From the NCBI GenBank assembly GCA_040773385.1, contig JAXGWH010000050.1, positions 1 through 8,332 on the forward strand: a DNA stretch of 8,332 bases, read 5' to 3'. The notes below the pieces were generated by a model. It made no database searches. It saw nothing but the letters and a program-made list of their open reading frames with translations, and was not told the origin of the DNA. The DNA comes from Aeriscardovia sp040773385 (lineage in GTDB: Bacteria; Actinomycetota; Actinomycetes; Actinomycetales; Bifidobacteriaceae). Below, piece by piece: positions 1 through 5,849 of the stretch. The translations under genes were made by a program, and so were the position numbers. The number at the start of each line of letters is the position of its first letter. Position 1 is the stretch's first letter.

Positions 1-30
1 TCCCCCGCTGTCATCATCAAAGAATGTCAT
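1..30 (-). CDS. Start of a leftward divergent gene (partial, product unknown)
   Basis: An ATG on the minus strand at 30-28 opens a frame that stays open for the ten codons left in the window (MTFFDDDSGG). It is preceded by GAGG with a 7-nt spacer, a well-placed Shine-Dalgarno, and sits about 78 nt downstream of the expected transcription start of a near-consensus minus-strand promoter (115-143). The alternative ATG at 35-33 hits a stop after two codons. Ten residues are too few to name a product. Because it is divergent from a GH20/ROK operon it may be a transporter or another glycan-use gene, but that is inference only. Confidence 0.42.
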   Translation of the reverse strand, partial: MTFFDDDSGG

Positions 31-51
31 GTCATATCCTCGGATCTCCTC

Positions 52-107
52 CCGGCCGCCTCAGGGCCGGACAGGAAAGAAGACGGCCGACGTCTTTGTT
101 AGCCGTC
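52..107 (-). other. Structured leader of the divergent gene (candidate hairpins)
   Basis: The predicted 5' leader of the leftward gene can fold. There is a CCGGCC/GGCCGG stem (52-57 with 65-70) immediately before a GGGAGGAG purine run, and an AAGACG/CGTCTT stem with a 5-nt loop (80-96). An alternative GACGGC/GCCGTC stem (82-87 with 102-107) would compete with the AAGACG stem because they share bases. No long T-run follows either stem, so a classical terminator is not supported. GC-rich DNA forms such stems by chance, so confidence is low. Confidence 0.2.
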
Positions 108-114
108 CTTACAA

Positions 115-143
115 ATTATGCCCGTCTTTGTGGCTTCGGTCAA
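115..143 (-). promoter_or_regulatory. Sigma-70-type promoter reading left
   Basis: On the minus strand TTGACC (143-138) is separated by exactly 17 nt from CATAAT (120-115). Each box differs from the primary sigma-factor consensus at one position. Transcription would start near 108 and run left into the frame starting at 30. The -35 box lies within the CGGTC-AACA-GACCG inverted repeat at 137-150, so a protein bound there would block it. This is the best-matched promoter seen in the window. Confidence 0.6.
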
Positions 144-150
144 CAGACCG
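137..150. promoter_or_regulatory. Inverted repeat CGGTC-N4-GACCG, candidate operator
   Basis: A perfect 5-bp inverted repeat with a 4-bp centre (AACA). It overlaps the -35 box of the leftward promoter, the position expected of a repressor site. The same arms recur in the repeat at 343-360, upstream of the GH20 gene. The neighbouring ROK repressor is the natural candidate for the binding protein, which is inference. Confidence 0.35.
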
Positions 151-269
151 GCACACACTCCCACGACACACTAAAAAACAGGCCTTTCGCCACTACTTGA
201 CTCCCCTCGCCATCATTCTTGTCGGACGGCGGGCAGGGACAGAGGAAACACCCGGCCTGAAATTGATAC

Positions 270-298
270 TTTCTTTCCATTCATAGGACCGGTAGAAT
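270..298 (+). promoter_or_regulatory. Possible promoter of the GH20-ROK operon
   Basis: TAGAAT at 293-298 matches five of six positions of a -10 box. The sequence 17 nt upstream (TTTCTT, 270-275) is a poor -35 box. TTGATA at 263-268 looks like a -35 box but lies 24 nt from TAGAAT, too far. If used, transcription would start near 305, leaving about 70 nt of leader that contains the inverted repeat at 343-360. A further GACCG half-site lies at 287-291 next to the -10 box. Confidence 0.25.
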
Positions 299-342
299 CA
301 GGGGCGACAGGATTGCTGTGAGAGCTTCCTGATGATTCCCCC

Positions 343-360
343 GCGGTCGAGGATGACCGC
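343..360. promoter_or_regulatory. Inverted repeat GCGGTC-N6-GACCGC, candidate operator
   Basis: A perfect 6-bp inverted repeat with a 6-bp centre, ending 14 nt before the GH20 start codon. Its inner arms CGGTC/GACCG are the same as those at 137-150, although the spacer is 6 rather than 4. It lies downstream of the putative transcription start, so it could act as a roadblock operator, or in the RNA as a hairpin just before the weak ribosome binding site. Confidence 0.35.
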
Positions 361-374
361 CGAACGGACCTGCG

Positions 375-2690
375 ATGAACACACTTTTCCCCGCCTCCTC
401 CCCCGGCCGCGCCGGCACAACCGGGCGGGCACGCCCCTCCGCCATCCCGACCAGGACGGCCATCGCCCCGGCGTCCTTCGCGTTGCTTCCCTCCCCCCGG
501 CACCTTGACCGGCTGGAGGGGGTCTGCGCCCTGCCCTCTCATGGAACGATCGTCCTGCGCGTCATCGCCGGCCGGAAAATCAACGGCCAGGGAAAAGAGG
601 CGGACCGGCAGGGCGCTCCGGGGCAGGCAGGCATTTCCGCCTCCCCTGTGCCGCGGCAGGCACTGTTCTGGATGCGGCAGGTGCGGGACGATCTGGCGGC
701 GGCGGGACTGCCGGGCTGGCAGACGCGGGTCGGCGGCACCGGCACCGCACCCGGCGACATCCTTCTCATTCTGGGCTCCCGCGACGGCACCCGCATGAAC
801 GGCCCAACGGAGACGGACGGCCTTGCGAAGGTGGACGGCCCCACGGAAGCGGACAGCCCCACGGAGACATCATCGGAAGCCTACACGCTGGAAACACAGC
901 CCACCGCCCCGTACTGCACCGTCACCGCCTCCGACCCGCAGGGACTGCGCGACGGCCTGCAGACGCTGCGCCAGCTCGTGCGCACGGCAGGGACGGAACT
1001 GCCCGTCCTGCGCCTCGACGACCGGCCCGCACTGGCGGTGCGCGGCTATTCGCTCGACGTCTCGCGCGGGCGCATCCCCACCCGCCGCACGCTCCTGCGC
1101 CTCATCGACCTGCTGGAGCTGTGCAAATACACCCAGCTGCAGCTCTACGTGGAATCGGCGGTCGCCTTCCCCCAGACCGAGCAGGCATGGCACGGCTCCA
1201 CACCCCTCACTTTTGACGACCTGCGCTGGCTGGACGACCAGTGCGCCCTGCGCGGCCTCGACCTTGTACCGGAACTGGCCTGCTTCGGGCACATGTACGA
1301 CATCCTGCGCACCGCGCGCTGGCGGCACCTGAGCGAGCATCCCGAGCAGGCGGGCAAGCCGTTCGGTTTTGTGGAACGGATGCGCCACCACACCCTCAAC
1401 CCGGCAGACCCGCGCTCCGTCGCCTTCGTGGACGGTCTGATCGACGACTACGCCCCGCTGTTCCGCTCGCACTGGTTCAACATCGGCTGCGACGAGACGT
1501 TCGACCTCGGCACCGGCGCGAGCGCCCTTCTGGCGCGGAAAGTCGGTGTCCCGCGGTTGTATGCGGGTTTCGTGGCACGGATCTGCGAGCATGTCCGGGC
1601 CGTCGGGAGCACCCCGATCATGTACGCCGACATCGCCCTGAAGTATCCCGATCTCCTCGGCCTGCTGCCGGCCGAGGCGGTGCTGGCGAACTGGGATTAC
1701 GCGGCACGGCCGGACACGGGCACCGTGGCGGCTGTCGCCGCGAGCGGGCACCGGCAGATCGTGTGCCCGGGCGTGCAGACATGGAACAGGCTGCTGCCGG
1801 ATGTGGACGCGGCCTGGTCGAACATCTCACGGTTCTGCGAGGCGGGGCAGGAGGATAACGCCCTCGGGATGCTCGTCACCGACTGGGGTGACTTCGGCCA
1901 TATCAACGATCCGCTCATCAGCCTGCCGGGCCTCGCGTTCGCGGCGGAATGCTCCTGGGCGGCCGAGCCGCGCGGCCGGCAGGAGGTGGAACGCGCCGCC
2001 TCCCGTCTGCTGTTCGGGGACCCGACCGGCACGATCGTCGGGCTGCTCGCGCAGGCCGGGCGCTGCCGGCTGTTCGGCTGGGACGACGCCGTGCGCTGGT
2101 CCGAGCTCGACGCCGGCGGCGGGCGGGCAAACCCGGATGTGCTGGCGACGCTGGGCCAGCCGGCCGCGCAGACGGACGATCTGGCGGCGGCGCGGGAGAC
2201 GTTCCGTGCCGCCCATCCCCTCACACCGCAGGAGGTCGCGGCAGCCGACGCGCGTCTCGAGGCGGTCTCCGAAAGACTGGAGGATCTGAGAGCGGACCGT
2301 GCCGAGACCGGTATCGAGGCCGGCGTCAGTGCCACGACCGCGGATGCCCTGCTTCTCATGATCGAGGGACAGAAGATCCTCAACCACCTCGGCCTCGCCC
2401 TGTGCACACAGGGCACAGATCAGGGTGACGGGGGTACCGACAGTCAGGATCAGACGCAGGGTGACAGGCAGAACACCGATACGCGACACACCGGCAGCAC
2501 ACGGTCCTGCACGGACAATCCACAGGACGCAGATCCGCGCCATGGCTTCGCCCGGCGCATCAGGGCATGGACGCAGTCCTACACACAGCGCTGGCATGCG
2601 GTCTCCCGGCCATCTCGGCTGGGCGATATCGTGTCGGTACTGCGCGGTTTCTCACAAATGTTCGATGAACAGGGAGGACGGCGGTCATGA
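375..2690 (+). CDS. Glycoside hydrolase family 20 beta-N-acetylhexosaminidase-like protein
   Basis: Expected to release terminal beta-linked N-acetylhexosamine from glycans by the substrate-assisted GH20 mechanism. Residues about 37-210 resemble the zincin-like domain that precedes GH20 barrels. The barrel opens with a typical RGYSLDVSRGRIPT strand (from R223), has the ELACFGHM strand, and carries the catalytic Asp-Glu pair at D373-E374 in FNIGCDETFDLG. The His of the common HxGxDE motif is Asn here. After the barrel is a helical C-terminus ending in a W-x(5)-PSRLGDIVSVLRGF block. The 771-aa protein has no convincing signal peptide or membrane segment, so it is probably cytoplasmic and acts on imported oligosaccharides. 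Two hydrophilic stretches look inserted: residues 143-166 (tandem repeats) and about 680-725 (Asp/Gln/Thr-rich). An in-frame stop at 354 makes ATG 375 the first start; its ribosome site (GGA, 6-nt spacer) is weak. It overlaps the ROK gene by ATGA. Exact substrate is unknown. Confidence 0.88.
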   Translation: MNTLFPASSPGRAGTTGRARPSAIPTRTAIAPASFALLPSPRHLDRLEGVCALPSHGTIVLRVIAGRKINGQGKEADRQGAPGQAGISASPVPRQALFWMRQVRDDLAAAGLPGWQTRVGGTGTAPGDILLILGSRDGTRMNGPTETDGLAKVDGPTEADSPTETSSEAYTLETQPTAPYCTVTASDPQGLRDGLQTLRQLVRTAGTELPVLRLDDRPALAVRGYSLDVSRGRIPTRRTLLRLIDLLELCKYTQLQLYVESAVAFPQTEQAWHGSTPLTFDDLRWLDDQCALRGLDLVPELACFGHMYDILRTARWRHLSEHPEQAGKPFGFVERMRHHTLNPADPRSVAFVDGLIDDYAPLFRSHWFNIGCDETFDLGTGASALLARKVGVPRLYAGFVARICEHVRAVGSTPIMYADIALKYPDLLGLLPAEAVLANWDYAARPDTGTVAAVAASGHRQIVCPGVQTWNRLLPDVDAAWSNISRFCEAGQEDNALGMLVTDWGDFGHINDPLISLPGLAFAAECSWAAEPRGRQEVERAASRLLFGDPTGTIVGLLAQAGRCRLFGWDDAVRWSELDAGGGRANPDVLATLGQPAAQTDDLAAARETFRAAHPLTPQEVAAADARLEAVSERLEDLRADRAETGIEAGVSATTADALLLMIEGQKILNHLGLALCTQGTDQGDGGTDSQDQTQGDRQNTDTRHTGSTRSCTDNPQDADPRHGFARRIRAWTQSYTQRWHAVSRPSRLGDIVSVLRGFSQMFDEQGGRRS
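801..872 (+). repeat. 18-bp imperfect tandem repeat inside the GH20 gene (4 units)
   Basis: Four in-frame 18-bp units at 801-818, 819-836, 837-854 and 855-872 encode GPTETD, GLAKVD, GPTEAD and SPTETS. Units 1, 3 and 4 are close in DNA; unit 2 has diverged more. The encoded acidic Pro/Thr-rich stretch would form a flexible loop within the N-terminal domain. Because the unit is a multiple of three, copy number can change without breaking the frame. Confidence 0.75.
2672..2677 (+). promoter_or_regulatory. Shine-Dalgarno of the ROK gene
   Basis: GGGAGG lies inside the last GH20 codons, 9 nt before the ATG at 2687. It decides the start of the ROK gene and supports translational coupling through the ATGA overlap. 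Confidence 0.7.
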
Positions 2691-4006
2691 CAGGCAAAAC
2701 GGCACAACCGCGGACGGCATCACAGACCACGGCGAGGATCCCGGCAAAAGCCCCGGCGAGGACGGAAGCCTTGGCACAGGCGCGGGCGGCGGATGCGCAG
2801 GCGTCGCAGGAATCGACACGGTCCGCGGCCCCTCGGGCCGCCGGGCCTCTGACCATCACCGCGCCCCAGCGACGCGCCTACCGTTTCCTCGCCCCGCTGT
2901 TCACCTCGGCCAGCCCCACGTCCGATCCCGCGGACATCCGTCTGACCAACAGGATGGCGATCTTCTCGCTGCTCTTCCCTTCCGGCGCCCTCTCGCGCGC
3001 ACGGATCAGCCGGCGCGTCAGTCTCTCGCGCGTCTCCGTCTCCCAGGCGGTGGCCGAGATGATCGACGCGCATCTGCTGACCGAGTCAGGGCAGGAACCG
3101 CACCCGCACCCGGGCAAACGGGGCACGCTCGTCCGGCTCGATCTGTCTTACTGGCGCATCGTCGTGCTCGACATCTCCTCGCAGTTCCTCATGCGCGGGG
3201 CGGTGCTCGACATCGCCGGGCACATCCTCACCCGCATGGAGCAGCCGGTGGCCGATGACGGGTCCGTCACCCCTGGCCTCGTAGAGGATCTGTGCGGGCG
3301 GCTTGTGGACCGGGCGGACGGGCATGTGCTCGGCATCGGCGTGGCGACCCCGGGGATCCTCGATGAGGACGGCACCGTCCTCACCTCCACCGGTCTTGGC
3401 TGGACGGATGCCCCGCTGCGGCGGCTGTTGGAGAAAAAGTTCGGTCTGCCGTGCCGCGTCGACCATGACACGGTCAGCGCGCTGCTGGGTGTGCGCCTGT
3501 TCGACGACCCCCGCCCGGACATGATTTTTGTGCAGGTGGCCGGCGGCGTGGGCGCCTCCGTGCTGCTGGACGACCACGTGGTGCTCGGCGCGGGGCATGC
3601 GGCGGGCGAGATCGGCCATGTGGTGGTCGATCCGGACGGGCCGGACTGCGAATGCGGGAAAAAGGGCTGCCTCGAATCGTTCATCGCGGCCGACCGGCTG
3701 CGCGGGCGGATCTCCGCTCACCCCGGGCAGCGCGAGGAGCTGCTGCGGAAGGCGGGCACACGGCTCGGCCAGGCGCTCACCCCGTCGCTGAGCCTGCTCG
3801 ACATCGACCGCGTGACGCTCCTCGGCCCGCCTGACGTGGTGAACGCGCCGTTCATCGACGGCGCACAGGAGGAGATCGACGCCTCCTCGTCCTCACGGCT
3901 GCTTGGCCGGCACATCACCGTGCGGCGCTGCGAGATCGGCCCGGACGTGACGCTCCTGGGCGAGGCCGTCTCAGTATTGCAGAGCCGGCTCGCCCGCAAG
4001 GACTGA
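2687..4006 (+). CDS. ROK-family transcriptional repressor (NagC/XylR type)
   Basis: A 439-aa DNA-binding sugar sensor. Residues 1-60 form an Ala/Arg/Thr-rich, probably disordered tail. A winged helix-turn-helix follows at about 86-150 (RMAIFSLLFPSGALSRARIS, then SRVSVSQAVAEMIDAHLL). The ROK domain has the GVATPGILDEDG strand (218-229), VDHDTVSALLG (258-268), and the zinc signature with H311, C321, C323 and C328 (CECGKKGCLE). The phosphate-binding DxGGT motif of ROK kinases is missing: the equivalent strand reads VVLDISSQ (159-166), so it should be a regulator and not a sugar kinase. It is cotranscribed with the GH20 gene (ATGA overlap), which suggests it responds to an amino sugar or glycan fragment released by that enzyme and controls this operon, perhaps with the divergent gene. 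The paired inverted repeats at 137-150 and 343-360 are candidate operators. The ligand is not evident from sequence. Confidence 0.9.
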   Translation: MTGKTAQPRTASQTTARIPAKAPARTEALAQARAADAQASQESTRSAAPRAAGPLTITAPQRRAYRFLAPLFTSASPTSDPADIRLTNRMAIFSLLFPSGALSRARISRRVSLSRVSVSQAVAEMIDAHLLTESGQEPHPHPGKRGTLVRLDLSYWRIVVLDISSQFLMRGAVLDIAGHILTRMEQPVADDGSVTPGLVEDLCGRLVDRADGHVLGIGVATPGILDEDGTVLTSTGLGWTDAPLRRLLEKKFGLPCRVDHDTVSALLGVRLFDDPRPDMIFVQVAGGVGASVLLDDHVVLGAGHAAGEIGHVVVDPDGPDCECGKKGCLESFIAADRLRGRISAHPGQREELLRKAGTRLGQALTPSLSLLDIDRVTLLGPPDVVNAPFIDGAQEEIDASSSSRLLGRHITVRRCEIGPDVTLLGEAVSVLQSRLARKD

Positions 4007-4008
4007 TC

Positions 4009-4022
4009 GGCTGTTTTCAGCC
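4009..4022. terminator. Short hairpin at the convergent junction (weak bidirectional terminator candidate)
   Basis: GGCTG-TTTT-CAGCC is a perfect 5-bp stem with a 4-nt loop in the 10-bp gap between the stop codons of the ROK and FAH genes, extending over the FAH stop. No U-run follows on either strand, so intrinsic termination would be inefficient. It is the only stem seen at this tail-to-tail junction. Confidence 0.25.
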
Positions 4023-4832
4023 CTTGAGCACCACGTTGTGCAGGCTGCCCAGTCCCTCGATGCGCACCTCGGCCTCGTCACGGTCGTGCAGCACGCCGGT
4101 CGGGTCCATGCAGCCCGAGAGGATCACATCGCCGGGCAGGAGCGTGGCGAAACTCGAGATGAAGCTGACCTGCTCGGCCACGGAGTAGACGAGCTCCTTC
4201 GTGGAGCCGCAGGCCTTCTCCTGCCTCTGGCCGTTGAGGAAGAACTCGATGTGCGCATCGCCGGGATCGAGGTCGGTCTGGATCCACGGGCCGAGCGGGC
4301 AGGCAGTGTCGAAGCCTTTGGCGCGGGTGAGGAACGGGTCGGCGCCGGCCACGTCGTAGGCGGTCACGTCGTTGGTGGCCGTGTAGCCGAGCACATGGTC
4401 GAGCGCCTTCTCCACCGGGATGTTCTTTCCCGGCCGGCTGATGACGACGGCGAGCTCGGCCTCGTAGTGGATCTGCCCGGCCCAGTCCGGCCAGCGGATC
4501 GGGTCGTCCGGCCCGGCCACGGCGGTGGAAGGCTTGGAGAAGACGAGCATCTGGTTTGGATCGTGGCGTTTTGTGTCGCCCGGGGCGCGGTGGTTCTTCA
4601 TCACGCCGTAGATCTTGGAGGGCAGCACCGGCGCGAGCAGACGCACGCCCTCGCCGTCGAGCGGGTAGCGCTTGCCGGTGAGCTGCACCTGCTGGCTGGA
4701 GAGCGGATAGCCGGCCACCTCCACGAGGTAGTCGTGGCTGTCGCCCTCGTCCTTCTGCACGAAGGCGTAGGAGGGGCGGGACGAGCCGGGGGTGCTGTCG
4801 GTCTTTTCGATCACAAATCGCGCGATTCTCAT
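4017..4832 (-). CDS. Fumarylacetoacetate hydrolase (FAH) family protein
   Basis: A 271-aa protein of the FAH superfamily, whose members hydrolyse, decarboxylate or isomerise beta-diketo or oxo acids using a divalent metal. Visible family features are PSKIYGVMKN (71-80), LVFSKPSTAVAGPDDPI (96-112), the metal ligands E124 and E126 in HYEAELAVV, D155 in GYTATNDVTAYD, and KGFDTACPLGPW (172-183). Two conserved places are unusual: the normal GxNY is MKNH, and the normal TGTPxGVG near the C-terminus reads SGCMDPTGVLH (239-249). The specific reaction therefore cannot be assigned, and names such as hydroxyhepta-dienedioate isomerase would be guesses. It lies 37 nt downstream of the YggS gene on the same strand and is probably cotranscribed. 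The start codon follows GGGAG with only a 2-nt spacer, so the ribosome site is not ideal, but the N-terminus MRIARF is normal for the family. Confidence 0.85.
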   Translation of the reverse strand: MRIARFVIEKTDSTPGSSRPSYAFVQKDEGDSHDYLVEVAGYPLSSQQVQLTGKRYPLDGEGVRLLAPVLPSKIYGVMKNHRAPGDTKRHDPNQMLVFSKPSTAVAGPDDPIRWPDWAGQIHYEAELAVVISRPGKNIPVEKALDHVLGYTATNDVTAYDVAGADPFLTRAKGFDTACPLGPWIQTDLDPGDAHIEFFLNGQRQEKACGSTKELVYSVAEQVSFISSFATLLPGDVILSGCMDPTGVLHDRDEAEVRIEGLGSLHNVVLKG

Positions 4833-4869
4833 GACTCCCAGCCTATCGCCCGCCGGGCCGCGATTCGCT

Positions 4870-5670
4870 TCAGATAAACGCGCGGGGGCCGAAGATGCCC
4901 GTGCCGACGCGCACCTGCGTGCTGCCCTCCTCCACGGCGAGCGGCATATCCTCCGTCATGCCCATCGACAGAGCCGTGCACGAACCCGTGCCCGGTTCGC
5001 CCGACCGGCAGATCCTCTCCCCCAGCCCGCGCAGGGCCGCGAAACCGGCGCGCACCCGCGCCTCGTCGTCCACATGGGCGCCGATGGTCATCAGGCCCGC
5101 GAGCTCGATGGCATGCGTCTGCCCGGCGAGCGCGGCGATCTTGAGCGCCTCGTCGTAGGCGGCCTGCGGGTCGCAGCCGGATTTGGAGGCCTCGCCGGAC
5201 TCGTTGACCTCAAGGAACACGCGAACGAGTCCGGATGGCGCCTTGCCGGGCACGCGTGTGGCGATATTTCGCGCTTCTTCGAGCGAGTCGACGGACTCAA
5301 CGGTGGTGACGAACGGGACCACCTTGTTGATCTTGTTCTTCTGCAGCTGGCCGATGAGGTGCAGGTCGGGCATGTGCAGGCCCGGATCCTCTTCAAGCAC
5401 TTTCTGTAGGATGGGTGCCTTGATCTGCACCTCCTGCGGGCGGTTCTCGCCGATGACGGTGATGCCGGCGGCGAGCGCGGCGGCGATCTCGCCCACGTCG
5501 CGGGTCTTTGTGGCGGCGAGGAGGGTGACGGACCCCTCGGGGCGGCCGGCCTTCTGCTCGGCCTCGTGCAGACGGTCAAGGGTGCGGCACACGCCGTCGC
5601 GGATCTGCCTCGCCCGCGCGGGATCGATCCGCGTGTTGGCCAGATCCTTGTGCTGCAGATATGCCGTCAT
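4870..5670 (-). CDS. yggS: YggS/PLPBP-family pyridoxal-phosphate homeostasis protein
   Basis: A 266-aa single-domain TIM-barrel protein of the YggS/YlmE/PROSC family, which binds pyridoxal 5'-phosphate without a known catalytic reaction and helps keep free PLP and related amino-acid pools in balance in the cytosol. The PLP lysine is K55 in LLAATKTRDV. Other family blocks are IGENRPQEV (73-81), HLIGQLQKNK (104-113), ESVDS (125-129), SMGMTEDM (235-242) and the phosphate-binding GSTQVRVGTGIFG (249-261). The frame is open to a GTG at 5757, but ATG 5670 is preferred: it has GGAAAGGG just upstream, and the family normally begins shortly before the LDR helix. The first 15 or so residues are a lineage-specific tail. 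It is followed by the FAH gene after 37 nt. In many Gram-positives this gene sits near sepF and ftsZ; it does not here. Confidence 0.92.
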   Translation of the reverse strand: MTAYLQHKDLANTRIDPARARQIRDGVCRTLDRLHEAEQKAGRPEGSVTLLAATKTRDVGEIAAALAAGITVIGENRPQEVQIKAPILQKVLEEDPGLHMPDLHLIGQLQKNKINKVVPFVTTVESVDSLEEARNIATRVPGKAPSGLVRVFLEVNESGEASKSGCDPQAAYDEALKIAALAGQTHAIELAGLMTIGAHVDDEARVRAGFAALRGLGERICRSGEPGTGSCTALSMGMTEDMPLAVEEGSTQVRVGTGIFGPRAFI

Positions 5671-5849
5671 GCTCGCCCTTTCCATGATCGCGTCGATGAC
5701 CCGGCGGTGACGTCGTCTTATCGTCCACCCCAAGGCGCCACACCGAAATCTTTCCACAACCGGCTTGTTTCCCCTGTTATTTTTACGCGTCGATCTGACG
5801 GGCCCGCATCAAACCGGGGATCAGGGACAACCGTGGTTCGAAACAGCTT
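5671..5849. other. Intergenic gap between acylphosphatase and yggS
   Basis: 179 bp separates the acylphosphatase stop from the yggS start. It is locally AT-richer than the genes around it. A promoter for yggS is expected here on the minus strand, but no -35/-10 pair with proper spacing was found; GATAAG and TAAAAA occur without a partner. No strong terminator stem followed by T residues was seen. The last 87 bp are open in the yggS frame from a GTG at 5757, probably not translated. Confidence 0.4.

Noticed and set aside
197..225. TTGACT as a -35 box for the GH20 operon
   Set aside because: No acceptable -10 box lies 16-18 nt downstream (TGTCGG at 220-225).
29..286. Plus-strand open frame of 85 codons in the leader region
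   Set aside because: It has no good ribosome site or recognisable domain, ends in low-complexity residues, and overlaps the leftward promoter and candidate operator.
870..1751. Long minus-strand frame opposite the GH20 gene (293 codons), and similar ones opposite ROK
   Set aside because: Antisense shadows typical of GC-rich genes; their residue patterns show no domain and the opposite strand has clear GH20/ROK motifs.
5671..5757. GTG start at 5757 extending yggS by 29 residues
   Set aside because: The added residues are Arg-rich and unlike the family N-terminus; ATG 5670 has a better ribosome site.
5752..5760. DnaA-box-like CTTTCCACA
   Set aside because: It is isolated, has a mismatch to TTWTNCACA, and no cluster of boxes or AT-rich unwinding element is nearby, so an origin is not supported.
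5765..5776. Possible third parS arm (TGTTTCCCC)
   Set aside because: Only part of one arm matches and there is no inverted partner.
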